Source: Streptomyces sp. NBC_01197 (GTDB lineage: Bacteria; Actinomycetota; Actinomycetes; Streptomycetales; Streptomycetaceae). Taken from it: 64,000 nucleotides of DNA. The stretch lies in the NCBI RefSeq assembly GCF_036010505.1, contig NZ_CP108569.1, forward strand, positions 6,106,001 to 6,170,000, given 5' to 3'. This document shows positions 35,700 to 44,332 of this stretch, piece by piece (the stretch's first letter is position 1; each line of letters opens with the position of its first letter). The notes under the pieces are model-generated. The model was not told the DNA's origin. It worked only from the letters and a program-made list of their open reading frames with translations, and made no database searches. A program made the position numbers and the translations under genes.

Positions 35700-36429
35700 A
35701 GCAGATCCCCGCGTGCTGCTCGACCGAGAACAGCTCGCCCCACTCGGGAGCGCCGACCGTCAGGCCCAGCAGATCGAGCCCGGTCCTGATCGCCACCCGG
35801 GCACCGTCGTACACCGGCTTGCCCAGCTCCCGTTCCAGCAGCGCGGCCACGGGCGCGACCGGCAGCTCCGTACCCGTCACCACCAGGCACTCGGCGTCCG
35901 GAGAGTCGGCCCCCGCCAGCAGTCTGCGTACCCGCGACACCGCCAGCCCTGCGGCCTCCCGCGCCGTGGGAAGCCCGAGCGCGGTCACCGAGACCACCCG
36001 GAATCCGGCCGCCAGATACGTGTCGGCGAGCCGCCCCGCGGCCTGTTCGGAGCCCGGTGACACCAGCGCCAGCGAGGCCAGCCCCCGGCGGGCGAGCAGA
36101 TCGAGCTGGCCCAGCGTGACGGTCGACGCGGGGACGCCTGCCACCTCCTCGATCCGGCGCGCCACCGCCCGCCCGTGCGCCGCGCCGTGCAGATCGCTCG
36201 AACTGCCGCTCCAGACCACGGCGTCGGCGCCCGCGTCGGCCAGCAGCGCGGCCGAGCGGGTGAGTTCAGCGGACTGCGAGGGCGCGATCGCAGGACCGTA
36301 CAGCACGTCGGGCAGGGCGGTGCGGGCGACCGGATGGGCGGCCTCGATGGAGACGGAGCGGCAGATCTGGCCCGACCAGCGCTCGACGCCGATGGAGGGG
36401 GAGGGGACGAGATGACCGATGCGCCGCAT
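35689..36429 (-). CDS. Asp/Glu racemase superfamily protein lacking both catalytic cysteines
   Basis: 246 residues with the two-domain pattern of maleate cis-trans isomerase, arylmalonate decarboxylase and hydantoin racemase: MRRIGHLVPSPSIGVERWSG, VWSGSSSDLHG, TLGQLDLLARRGLASLALVS, then ECLVVTGTELPVAPVAALLE-RELGKPVYDG. In maleate isomerases the two active cysteines lie in blocks like C-T-S and S-C-T-N-L; here these read W-S-G-S-S and T-G-T-E-L, with no Cys at either place. The protein may use another mechanism or bind without racemising. It overlaps ubiD and follows the amidohydrolase by 134 bases. Confidence 0.82.
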   Translation of the reverse strand: MRRIGHLVPSPSIGVERWSGQICRSVSIEAAHPVARTALPDVLYGPAIAPSQSAELTRSAALLADAGADAVVWSGSSSDLHGAAHGRAVARRIEEVAGVPASTVTLGQLDLLARRGLASLALVSPGSEQAAGRLADTYLAAGFRVVSVTALGLPTAREAAGLAVSRVRRLLAGADSPDAECLVVTGTELPVAPVAALLERELGKPVYDGARVAIRTGLDLLGLTVGAPEWGELFSVEQHAGICCDH

Positions 36430-36563
36430 GGCGGCACCTGCTTCCGTACCGGGGGCGCCGGGACACCGTGCCCGTGGTGGATGTGCGTCCGTGGTTGACG
36501 GGCGGAGGAGGGCCGGCCCGCTCCCGCGAGGAGGGGGCCGGCCCGTGGGTGGGGCCGCTGCCC

Positions 36564-37499
36564 TCAGACGCGCGACGAACCGGCCGCGTCCAACGACGCG
36601 TAGGTGTCCGTGAGGCGCAGCTGCGCCTCCTCCTGGTCGCGCGGCGGGGGAGTGGGCTTCAGACCCAGCAGCTTCGCCACGTTGTTGCCGAGATACCCCT
36701 CCAGATGCTCCTCGGAGAGGTTCATGCCCTGCGGCGGCGGGCCGCAGAGGACCTCCAGCTCACGGGCCCACATGCCCGGTTCGTTGGGCGGCGAGTCCGT
36801 ACCGAAGACCAGCTGGTGCTTCTCCATCTGCTGGGCGAACTCCACGATCCGCGACTGGAGCAGCCACCCCGACTCGCCGTACACATTGGGCGAGTCGAGG
36901 ATCATGTAGAGCGCCTCGAAGCAGTAGACGCCGCCGGTCTGCACACCGAAGTGCCCGAGGATGAAGTTGACGTTCGGGAACTCGCGGATGATCGGGTAGA
37001 ACTGCGTCGGGATCGAGTACGGCCCGTCGCCGGTGTGGATCAGGACCAGGACACCCAGCTCGTCACAGACCCGCAGCACCGGGCGGAGCCAGTCGAGCGC
37101 CCGGTCGGGCCGGTAGGCATGCATGTTGGCATGCAGCTTGAGCATCTTGTAGCCGTACTCCTTGACGTGGAACTCCAGCTCCTTGGCGCCGTTCTCCGGC
37201 CCGAAGCGCGGGTTGTACATGAAGTTCCCGATGAAGCGGTCGGGGTACGTCGTCACCAGCTCGGTGATGTACGCCATGTAGTCGCGGATGCCCTCGCGGC
37301 CGCCCCGCATCCCGTCCTGCCAGACGCTGTTGCCGGGCGGGGGCATGATGCAGCCGTAGTCGATCCGGCGGGGTTTGCCGTTGATCAGGTACGGGCCGTC
37401 CATCATGGCCAGGGTCCGCTCGCCGGTGAACGGCTCGCCGTCGTGCCGCCACGCCTGGTCCACGACGTTCGTGGGATGCATATGAGTGTCGATGATCAA
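36564..37499 (-). CDS. Metal-dependent amidohydrolase, ACMSD/decarboxylase type
   Basis: 311 residues from a TTG at 37499 that has GGAAGGAA upstream; no ATG or GTG fits the domain start MIIDTHMHP. Metal ligands: H6-x-H8, H123 (KLHAN), H155 (IHTGDGP), H183 (LGHFG) and D235 (GTDSPP). This is the amidohydrolase-2 group that includes aminocarboxymuconate-semialdehyde, gamma-resorcylate and 3,6-dihydroxypicolinate decarboxylases, so it may be a non-oxidative decarboxylase or a lactone/amide hydrolase. It lies 82 bases after the molybdenum hydroxylase gene and overlaps nothing. Confidence 0.87.
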   Translation of the reverse strand: MIIDTHMHPTNVVDQAWRHDGEPFTGERTLAMMDGPYLINGKPRRIDYGCIMPPPGNSVWQDGMRGGREGIRDYMAYITELVTTYPDRFIGNFMYNPRFGPENGAKELEFHVKEYGYKMLKLHANMHAYRPDRALDWLRPVLRVCDELGVLVLIHTGDGPYSIPTQFYPIIREFPNVNFILGHFGVQTGGVYCFEALYMILDSPNVYGESGWLLQSRIVEFAQQMEKHQLVFGTDSPPNEPGMWARELEVLCGPPPQGMNLSEEHLEGYLGNNVAKLLGLKPTPPPRDQEEAQLRLTDTYASLDAAGSSRV

Positions 37500-37581
37500 G
37501 GTGCTGTTCCTTCCCTGCTGGTTCTGGTGGTACGTACGCGGTGCGTGCAGAACCGTCGGGGGACCCGGGGGCGGGCCCGCA

Positions 37582-39870
37582 TCACCTCCCTTCGCTGTCG
37601 GTGAGGCCGCTGTCGGCGGGGCCACTGAGGGCGGGGCCGCTGTCGGTGGGGCCGCTGTGGATCAGGTCGCCGGGGCGCACCGGCACCCTGGTCAGGGCGA
37701 GGCCGGTAGCGTCGCGCAACGCGTTGGCGATGGCCGGGGTCGACGACAGGGTCGGTGGCTCGCCCACCCCGTTCAGCCCGTACGGCGAGTCGGGGTGGGG
37801 CAGTTCGAGCAGGTCGATGGGGACCGACGGCATGTCCGCGATCGTCGGGATCAGATAGTCGGTGAAGGACGGATTACGCACCGTGCCGTCCTGGATGTGG
37901 AGTTCCTCCATGAGCGCGAGCCCGAGGCCCTGGGCGCTGCCGCCCTCGATCTGCCCCTCGACGGCGAGGGGGTTCATCGCCTTGCCGACATCCTGGCTGG
38001 TGGCCAGCTCGACCACCTTCACCAGTCCGAGTTCGGTGTCGACGTCCACGACCGCGCGGTGGGCGGCGAACGCGAAGGCGATGTGGGCGTCGCCCTGGCC
38101 GCGTTCGGGGTCGATGGGAAACGTGCGGCGGTGGCGGTACTGGTACTCGGCCTCGACGGGCCCGTCCGCGAGCAGCGCCTCCAACGGCCCGTCCCCGCGC
38201 GCGGTCAGCTCCTCCCGTACGGCCTTGCAGGCGCCCTGCACCGCGCCGCCGCTCATCCAGCTGATCCGGGACGCCGACGACGAACCCGCGTCGCCCACCA
38301 GGGTGTCGGCGGGCAGAACCACCACCCGCTCGACGCCCAGCTCGGTCCTGGCGATCTGCGCCTGAACGGTCACGATGCCCTGGCCGCACTCGGCGGCGGC
38401 GGTGTGGATCTCGGCCACCGGATCCCCGTTGACCAGGGCGAGCCGGACCCGGGCCACCGAGCGGTCGTCGACCCCGCCGGAGAAGCCGATGGCCTTGACC
38501 CCGATGGCATAGCCGACCCCGCGCCTGACGCCCTCACCGTGTGTGGTGTTGTTCAGCCCGCCCGGCCGGGCGAACGCGCCCTCACCGGCGGGCGGCAGCG
38601 GACGGGCGCGCAGCCGCTCCAGGAGTTCGGCGGCAGGCGCGGGACCGTCCACCGCCTGCCCGGTCGGCAGCACCGACCCCGTCGTCATGGCATTGCGGAT
38701 ACGCAACTCCACCGGGTCCATGGTGAGTTCACGTGCCAGCCGGTCGAGGTTGGACTCCACGCCGTAACACGACTGCACCGCCCCGAAGCCGCGCATCGCC
38801 CCGCACGGAGGGTTGTTGGTGTAGACGCAGTAGCCGTCGATCTCGGCGTGCGGAACGTCGTAGGCGCCCGCCGCGAAGTACGAGCCGTTGGCTATGACCA
38901 CCTGGGATGTGGAGGTGTAGGCACCGCCGTCGAAGAGCAGCCGCGCCCTGACGTACACGAGCTTCCCGTCGCGCGTCGCGCCGTGCTCGAAGCGCATCCG
39001 GGCCGGGTGGCGGTGCACATGCCCGTAGAACGACTCCTCGCGGTTGTAACTCATCTTCACCGGACGGCCGGTGTGCAGTGCGAGCATCGCCGCGTGGATC
39101 TGCACCGAGACGTCCTCGCGTCCGCCGAAGGCCCCGCCGACGCCGGAGAGCGTCAGCCGCACCTTCTCCGGCGGCAGCCCGAGCGCCGCGCACATCTGGT
39201 GCTGGTCGTCGTGCAGCCACTGGGTCGATACATAGACATCGACACCGCCGTCGTCCGCGGGTATCGCCAGGCCCGACTCGGGGCCCAGGAACGCCTGGTC
39301 CTGCATACCGACCTGGTACGTCCCCGAGACCACCACATCGGCGAGCCGCCGGGCCCCGGCCATGTCACCGTGCCGTATCCGGACATGCCGTACGACATTG
39401 CCGGACTTCCCGTCGGCCCGCCGCTCGTGCACCAGCGGGCCCCCGCCGCCGAGCGCCCGCTCGGGGTCGGTCAGTGGTTCGAGCACCTCGTAACCGACGT
39501 CGATCAGCCGCAGCGCGCGGCGGGCGGTCTCCGGGTGGTCGGCCGCGACCAGCGCCACCGGCTCACCCTGGTAGCGCACCCGGTCGGCGGCCAGCACCGG
39601 CTGGTCGGCGACCTTCATCCCGTACAGCGGCTGTCCCGGCACGTCCTCGTGCGTGAGCACCGCGACCACGCCCGGCAGCCGGAGAGCGGCGGTGGTGTCG
39701 AGCCGAACGATCCGCGCGCAGGGGTGCGGGCTGCGCAAGGTCGCGCCCCACACCATCGCGTCGTCGTGCAGATCGGACGCGTACGCGAAGGCCCCCTGGA
39801 CCTTCAGCCGGCCGTCGGGCCGCAGAACGCTCTCGCCGACTCCCTGCCGGATGCCGGTGGCGGTGCTCAC
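37582..39870 (-). CDS. Molybdenum hydroxylase (xanthine dehydrogenase family) large subunit
   Basis: 762 residues. The start (GVGESVLRPDGRLKVQGAFA-YASDL) and NNPPCGAMRGFGAVQSCYGV resemble Bacillus PucD/XdhD. The Mo-cofactor region includes GGAFGGREDVSVQIHA and the catalytic Glu704 in NGVGEPP. Such subunits hydroxylate purines or other N-heterocycles beside ring nitrogen. A [2Fe-2S] and an FAD subunit are normally needed, and neither is encoded next to it or anywhere in the window. The C-terminus ends in imperfect repeats (SGPTDSGPALSGPADSG) from a GC-rich tandem repeat. It follows the gntR gene by 134 bases. Confidence 0.92.
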   Translation of the reverse strand: MSTATGIRQGVGESVLRPDGRLKVQGAFAYASDLHDDAMVWGATLRSPHPCARIVRLDTTAALRLPGVVAVLTHEDVPGQPLYGMKVADQPVLAADRVRYQGEPVALVAADHPETARRALRLIDVGYEVLEPLTDPERALGGGGPLVHERRADGKSGNVVRHVRIRHGDMAGARRLADVVVSGTYQVGMQDQAFLGPESGLAIPADDGGVDVYVSTQWLHDDQHQMCAALGLPPEKVRLTLSGVGGAFGGREDVSVQIHAAMLALHTGRPVKMSYNREESFYGHVHRHPARMRFEHGATRDGKLVYVRARLLFDGGAYTSTSQVVIANGSYFAAGAYDVPHAEIDGYCVYTNNPPCGAMRGFGAVQSCYGVESNLDRLARELTMDPVELRIRNAMTTGSVLPTGQAVDGPAPAAELLERLRARPLPPAGEGAFARPGGLNNTTHGEGVRRGVGYAIGVKAIGFSGGVDDRSVARVRLALVNGDPVAEIHTAAAECGQGIVTVQAQIARTELGVERVVVLPADTLVGDAGSSSASRISWMSGGAVQGACKAVREELTARGDGPLEALLADGPVEAEYQYRHRRTFPIDPERGQGDAHIAFAFAAHRAVVDVDTELGLVKVVELATSQDVGKAMNPLAVEGQIEGGSAQGLGLALMEELHIQDGTVRNPSFTDYLIPTIADMPSVPIDLLELPHPDSPYGLNGVGEPPTLSSTPAIANALRDATGLALTRVPVRPGDLIHSGPTDSGPALSGPADSGLTDSEGR

Positions 39871-40004
39871 TGACCATCACTTCCCTTCTGCTGTAGGGGA
39901 CGCGGTGCGGGGCCGCCGCACGGGAGCCGCGGCGTGGACGACGGGAGCCGGGATTTCCGGCCCGGCCGACGGGCCCCGGGCGGGCGCGACGTCGCGGATA
40001 CGGC

Positions 40005-40730
40005 CTACGGCCCGACCGGGTGTACGGGAGAGGGCCCGCCCTCCGTACGGTCGGGGCCCGGCGCCACCGCCTGCGACAGCCGGATCCGCAGCCGCCTGAT
40101 GTGGTCGCGGGCCGCGAGCTCGGCCGCGTCCGGGTCGCCCGCCGTCATCGCCTCGAAGATCCGGCGGTGCTCCTCGACGGCGAGCCGGGGGGCCTGCGGG
40201 CTGCGCCACAGTGCGTGCAGCGCGAGGTGGGCCTTGCCCTGCACGGTGTCCAGGGCCGAGGTGAGATGGGCGTTGTCCGCGACCTCGCGGATGAGCCGGT
40301 GGTACGCCATGTCCATCTCGGTGTGCGCCTGTTCGTCGTCGCCCGCCGCCACGACCTGCTCATGCCGCTCCAGGAGGTCGCGCAGTTCGGAGACCCTGGT
40401 GGCGTCGAGCCGCTCGGTGGCGAGCCGGGCGGCCAGCCCCTCCATCACCTCGCGGACCAGGTACAGCCGGCGTACGTCCTCGACGTCGACCGTGGCGACC
40501 ACGGCGCCGCGGTGGGCGATATGGGTGGCCAGGCCGTCGTGGATCAGACGCTGCACGGCCTCGCGGACCGGGCTGCGGCTGATGCCCAGCTGAGTGGCGA
40601 GCGCGGGCACGGAGAGCGCGTCGCCGGGGCGCAGCCGGTTGGCGAGCACCGCCCCCTTGAGCTCCTCGTAGGCCCGGTCGGCAAGCAGGCTTCCGGCCGC
40701 GACCGGGTTCACTGCTCTCTCCGTCGACAT
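40005..40730 (-). CDS. GntR-family (FCD/FadR-type) transcriptional regulator of the catabolic block
   Basis: 241 residues from ATG 40730 with AGGGAG seven bases upstream. Winged helix: ADRAYEELKGAVLANRLRPG-DALSVPALATQLGISRSPVR-EAVQRLIHDGL. The C-terminal all-helical FCD domain has metal/ligand residues in EMDMAYHRLIREVADN and EEHRRIFEAMTAGD. It sits inside the block between the permease and the hydroxylase genes, so it very likely controls both sides. The candidate operator TTGCATGTAA occurs at 40832 and 43832. Ligand is presumably the imported compound or an intermediate. Confidence 0.9.
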   Translation of the reverse strand: MSTERAVNPVAAGSLLADRAYEELKGAVLANRLRPGDALSVPALATQLGISRSPVREAVQRLIHDGLATHIAHRGAVVATVDVEDVRRLYLVREVMEGLAARLATERLDATRVSELRDLLERHEQVVAAGDDEQAHTEMDMAYHRLIREVADNAHLTSALDTVQGKAHLALHALWRSPQAPRLAVEEHRRIFEAMTAGDPDAAELAARDHIRRLRIRLSQAVAPGPDRTEGGPSPVHPVGP

Positions 40731-40777
40731 GCCCCAACTCCCTCTGTGACGCTCAGCTGCTGCGTTGTTCATGACGC

Positions 40778-42289
40778 TTACGGCGCCTCGTCCGATGTGC
40801 TGGGTATCCTGCTCTCCAGCTGTTCTTCATGTTGCATGTAATCTTCGGGCGGGTCAATGGACCGCGCAGCCCTCTTCCGGCGGCCCGGCAGCCTGAGATG
40901 GTGGAAGAACAGGTTGAGCAGTACAGCTGTCAGCGTGCCGAGGATGATGCCGCTCTCGAAGAGTGCATGCAGTTGCCGGCCCGGCATCTGATCAGCGAAC
41001 TGGGGGAACGCGGTCGGCAGGAAGCCGACGCCCACGCTCGCCGCGACCAGGATCGTGTTGCGCTGGTCGCCGAGGTCGGCCTGGACCAGGATCTGCACCC
41101 CGACCACGGCGATCGTGGAGAACAGCACGATCGTCGCGCCGCCCAGCACGGAGGCCGGCATCGCGGACACCACCGCGCCCACCTTCGGTACCGCGCCCAG
41201 CACCATCATGATCACGCCGGACGCCGCGACGATCCACCGGCTCTTCACCCGGGTCAGTCCGATCAGCCCGATGTTCTGCGAATAGACCGTGCTGGGAAAG
41301 GAGTTGAGGAGACCGGCGACCATCGTCGCGAGGCCGTCCGCGCGCAGCGCCCGGGTCACCTGCCTGCCGTCCACCTCACGGCCGACGATCCTGCCCACCG
41401 CGAAGAACTGCCCGATGGACTCCACCGCGATGATGATCATCACCAGGACGACGGAGAGCACCGCGGTCGCCTCGAAACGCGGCGCCCCGTAGTGCAGCGG
41501 GGCCGTGACGCCCAGCCAGGCGGAGCCGCCGATCCCCGAGAAGTCGGTCTCGCCCGCGAGCGCGGCCACCACCGTGCCTGCGACCAGGCCGAGCAGCACC
41601 GCCACCGTGGCCAGGAAGCCCCGGGAGAACTTGTGCAGCAACAGGATCACCAGCAGGGTGGCCCCCGCGAGGCCCAGATGGACCGGTGAGCCGAAGGTGT
41701 GCTGCGACGGGTCCCCGCCGCCCACCTGCCGGGCCGCCACCGCGAGCAGGGTGATCCCGACGATGGTCACGATGGTGCCGGTGACCAGCGGCGGGAAGAA
41801 CCTGACCAGCCTGCTGAACACCGGCGCGATCACGAAGAGCGCGAGTCCGGCGGCGATCACCGCCCCGAAGACGGTCGGCAGTCCGGCCTTCGCCCCGCCC
41901 GCGGCCAGCCCCACCGACACGAGCGAGGGCACCGCCGTCGTCGACGTGCCCTGCACCACCGGCAGCCGGATGCCGATCCCGGGCAGCCCCACGGATTGCA
42001 GCAGGGTGGCGAGACCGCAGGTCAGCAGCGAGGCGTTGACCAGCATCCCGATGTCCTCGGCCGGCATCCCGATGCCCTGGGCGACCAGGAGCGGCATGAC
42101 GACCGCACCGGCGTAGAAGGCCAGCACGTGCTGGAGCCCGTAGACGGCCAGCCGCCAGAACGACGGCACCGCGTCGACCGGATCCGGCTCCGGCGGCTCG
42201 GCACCGCCCGCGTCCACCGGGACCGGGACCGGGTCCGGACCGGGCTCCCGGTGCCGGTCCGTACTGCCCTGAACTGCCTTGCGCGACAT
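40778..42289 (-). CDS. NCS2-family nucleobase/urate-type permease
   Basis: 503 residues from ATG 42289 with GGAGGGAG upstream. About 14 transmembrane helices. NCS2 marks: HVLAFYAGAVVMPLLVAQGI in TM1, LPVVQGTSTTAVPSLVSVG in TM3, and the signature Q-N-I-G-L-I-G-L-T-R in YSQNIGLIGLTRVKSRWIVA. The TM8 acidic position lies in VESIGQFFAVGRIVG. Members import uracil, xanthine, urate or related bases with H+. In this cluster it is the likely uptake system for the catabolic substrate. The N-terminal 40 residues are a polar extension. Confidence 0.92.
   Translation of the reverse strand: MSRKAVQGSTDRHREPGPDPVPVPVDAGGAEPPEPDPVDAVPSFWRLAVYGLQHVLAFYAGAVVMPLLVAQGIGMPAEDIGMLVNASLLTCGLATLLQSVGLPGIGIRLPVVQGTSTTAVPSLVSVGLAAGGAKAGLPTVFGAVIAAGLALFVIAPVFSRLVRFFPPLVTGTIVTIVGITLLAVAARQVGGGDPSQHTFGSPVHLGLAGATLLVILLLHKFSRGFLATVAVLLGLVAGTVVAALAGETDFSGIGGSAWLGVTAPLHYGAPRFEATAVLSVVLVMIIIAVESIGQFFAVGRIVGREVDGRQVTRALRADGLATMVAGLLNSFPSTVYSQNIGLIGLTRVKSRWIVAASGVIMMVLGAVPKVGAVVSAMPASVLGGATIVLFSTIAVVGVQILVQADLGDQRNTILVAASVGVGFLPTAFPQFADQMPGRQLHALFESGIILGTLTAVLLNLFFHHLRLPGRRKRAARSIDPPEDYMQHEEQLESRIPSTSDEAP
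40832..40841. promoter_or_regulatory. Candidate GntR operator upstream of the gntR gene
   Basis: TTGCATGTAA, a near-palindrome (TT-R-CATG-Y-AA), lies 102 bases before the gntR start, within the last codons of the permease gene. An identical 10-mer lies at 43832-43841 before the first gene of the block. FCD-type GntR proteins often bind sites of the form TTGnATnCAA. Function is inferred. Confidence 0.5.
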
Positions 42290-42392
42290 GTGCGTTCTCC
42301 CTCCACCCGCCGACGGCGGGGGTTGTTCACTGCGCACGTACGGGGGCCGCGGACGGGCAGCCGACAGGGAAATCGGTCGGTCGGGGGTGTGG

Positions 42393-43784
42393 TCAGTGGT
42401 TCCAGGGGCGGGTCAGCTCACCGAACCCGGCCCGCGTCACGAGCTGTCCGGACCGCTCCTGCGCCTCGGCCAGCAGCGCGTCCTCGTCCACCAGCAGGCA
42501 GCGGCCGTCCTCGAAGACGACCCGCCCGTCGACGACGGTCAGCTCCACGTCGGAGCCGCGCGACGCGTACACGAGAGCGGAGACGGTGCGGTGCAGCGGC
42601 ACCTGGTGCGGGCGGTCCAGGGCGACCACGGCCAGATCCGCTGGGGCGCCGGCGGTCAGTACGCCGGCCCCCGTACCCGCATAGCGGCCGCCCTCCCGGG
42701 TGGCCAGCTCCAGCGCCTCCTCGCAGCGCGCGGCGGCCGGATCGAGGGTGTGCTGGCGCTGACCGAAGAGCGTCTGCTTCATCACTTCGAACATGTCCTG
42801 GCGGTGCCCGGCGCTGGGGCCGTCGGTGCCGAGCGCCACCACGGCGCCCGCCTCCCGCAGTTCGCGCAGCGGCATCACACCCGAGGCCAGATAGGCGTTG
42901 GACACGGGGTTGTGGGCGACACCGGCCCGCCGCTCGCCGATCCGGCGGATCTCGGACCCGTCCAGCCACACGGCGTGCGCGAGGGTGGTCCGCTCGTCCA
43001 GCAGCCCCTCGGCGGCCAGCCACTCGACCGGCCTGATGCCGTACGCGTCCAGATAGCTCTCCGGGTCCTTCGCCCCCTCGCTGCAGTGCGTGTGCCAGCG
43101 CGTCCCGAACTCGGCGGCCAGCGCCGCCGCCCCCCTGACCAGGTCCTGGTCCACATAGCTGAGGTTGAGGGGGGCCGGCCAGATCTCCACGGTGGAGCCG
43201 GGCGGCCGCCGCCGCATGCACTCCCGGGTGAGCTCCAGCTCCTCGGCGACGGAGTACCGGAAGAGTGCGGGAGGCAGCCCCCGCGCGAGCGCCACCGGGG
43301 TCCGGTGCCCGATCATGCCGCGGGCCACCGCGCCGCGCAGCCCCGCCGATTCGACGGCCCCCGCCACCGCGAGCACGGTCTCCGGGTCGGTGGGCGCGTA
43401 GTGGTTGTCGATGACGGTGGTGATGCCCGAGCGCAGCGCCTCCACTGCGCCGAGAGTGGCGGCGGCCCTGGCGTCGTCGGGGGTCACGGCTATGGAGTAC
43501 GGCCACATGAACTCGCACAGCCAGGGCCAGATGGAGAGTCCCTCGCCCAGTCCGCGGGCGAGGGACTGGAACAGGTGGCTGTGCCCGTCGGTGAAGCCGG
43601 GGACGACCGCCCGGCCCCGGCAGTCGACCGTACGGGCCGCCTGCCACGCGGTATCGGTCTCCGCCGCCGGGCCCACCGCCGCGATGCGGTTCCCGGTGAT
43701 GGCGACCGAGCCCGGTTCGTACACGGACCGCCGGTCGTCCACGGTCACCACCCGCCCGCCCGACAGCAGAAGATCGCACTCCAT
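42393..43784 (-). CDS. Amidohydrolase-superfamily deaminase (TrzN/AtzA/guanine deaminase-like)
   Basis: 463 residues. Metal and catalytic residues of subtype III amidohydrolases are intact: H68-x-H70 (GHSHLF), H231-x-H233 with E236 (HTHCSEG), H270 (LAHAVW) and D321 (GTDGPSAGHRQD). Such enzymes deaminate or dechlorinate ring systems (guanine, 8-oxoguanine, triazines, S-adenosylhomocysteine). It is the first gene of the block, upstream of the permease by 103 bases. Its promoter region 43785-43860 has two TGCATGT motifs, one in the operator shared with the gntR site. Confidence 0.9.
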   Translation of the reverse strand: MECDLLLSGGRVVTVDDRRSVYEPGSVAITGNRIAAVGPAAETDTAWQAARTVDCRGRAVVPGFTDGHSHLFQSLARGLGEGLSIWPWLCEFMWPYSIAVTPDDARAAATLGAVEALRSGITTVIDNHYAPTDPETVLAVAGAVESAGLRGAVARGMIGHRTPVALARGLPPALFRYSVAEELELTRECMRRRPPGSTVEIWPAPLNLSYVDQDLVRGAAALAAEFGTRWHTHCSEGAKDPESYLDAYGIRPVEWLAAEGLLDERTTLAHAVWLDGSEIRRIGERRAGVAHNPVSNAYLASGVMPLRELREAGAVVALGTDGPSAGHRQDMFEVMKQTLFGQRQHTLDPAAARCEEALELATREGGRYAGTGAGVLTAGAPADLAVVALDRPHQVPLHRTVSALVYASRGSDVELTVVDGRVVFEDGRCLLVDEDALLAEAQERSGQLVTRAGFGELTRPWNH

Positions 43785-43831
43785 GGGGCCCTCCAGAGGC
43801 TCTGTGGCAGCTAGCTACGGCATACTCAACA

Positions 43832-43864
43832 TTGCATGTAACATATTCCGACCTCTGTGCATGT
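43832..43864. promoter_or_regulatory. Candidate GntR operator region before the first gene of the block
   Basis: TTGCATGTAA at 43832-43841 matches the 40832 site exactly and is set in an AT-rich island (ACATTGCATGTAACATATT). A second TGCATGT occurs at 43858-43864. The site is 48 bases upstream of the deaminase ATG, well placed for repression. The 43865-43993 remainder contains the leader of the small secreted protein and nothing else I can name. Confidence 0.5.
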
Positions 43865-43993
43865 CAACCCTTCTCGCCGTTACTTCCCCCGCCGCCGCCC
43901 CGGCGGTCCCGCCCGACTCGTGGAACGGGGCGAACGACCGCAGACTGATCAGGCCGGGGCACTCCCCGGCTCTCCTGGGGAGGAGGCACGGGT

Positions 43994-44323
43994 ATGCGTT
44001 CGATCCGCTACCGGACAGCGGTCCTGCTCGTGGCCTCGGCCGGGGTGGCGGCGCTCTCGGTCCCCACGAGCGTGCAGGCGGAGCCGGCCCCGTTCGGCGC
44101 CGGCTGCCTCATATCCATCAGGGGTTCGCATACGACGGCCACCTGTCACAACAGATACGTGGGGACCGACCGGGTCGCCCTGCACGTCGAGTGCGCCCGC
44201 TGGTGGGACATCGACATGGACAGCGCGCCGGTCGAGGTCGGCCCCGCGCAGAGCGTGCGGCTCACCGGCCGCTGCTGGAAGGAGATCAGCTCGGTCTGGG
44301 TGACACACCGGCGGGCAGGGTGA
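43994..44323 (+). CDS. Small secreted protein with cysteine pairs
   Basis: 109 residues from ATG 43994 with GGAGGAGG upstream. Residues 1-29 are a Sec signal peptide (RYR, then AVLLVASAGVAALSV, cleavage near VQA-EP). The mature part has four cysteines (CLISIRG, ATCHNR, VECARWW, GRCWKE), likely two disulfides, and is beta-rich. I do not recognise a family with function. It is a single gene between the divergent block and the second gntR gene, converging on the latter. Confidence 0.75.
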   Translation: MRSIRYRTAVLLVASAGVAALSVPTSVQAEPAPFGAGCLISIRGSHTTATCHNRYVGTDRVALHVECARWWDIDMDSAPVEVGPAQSVRLTGRCWKEISSVWVTHRRAG

Positions 44324-44332
44324 ACAACTCCC

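Noticed and set aside
37583..37660. GC-rich imperfect tandem repeat as a separate element
   Set aside because: It lies within the 3' coding end of the molybdenum hydroxylase gene and only encodes a repetitive tail.
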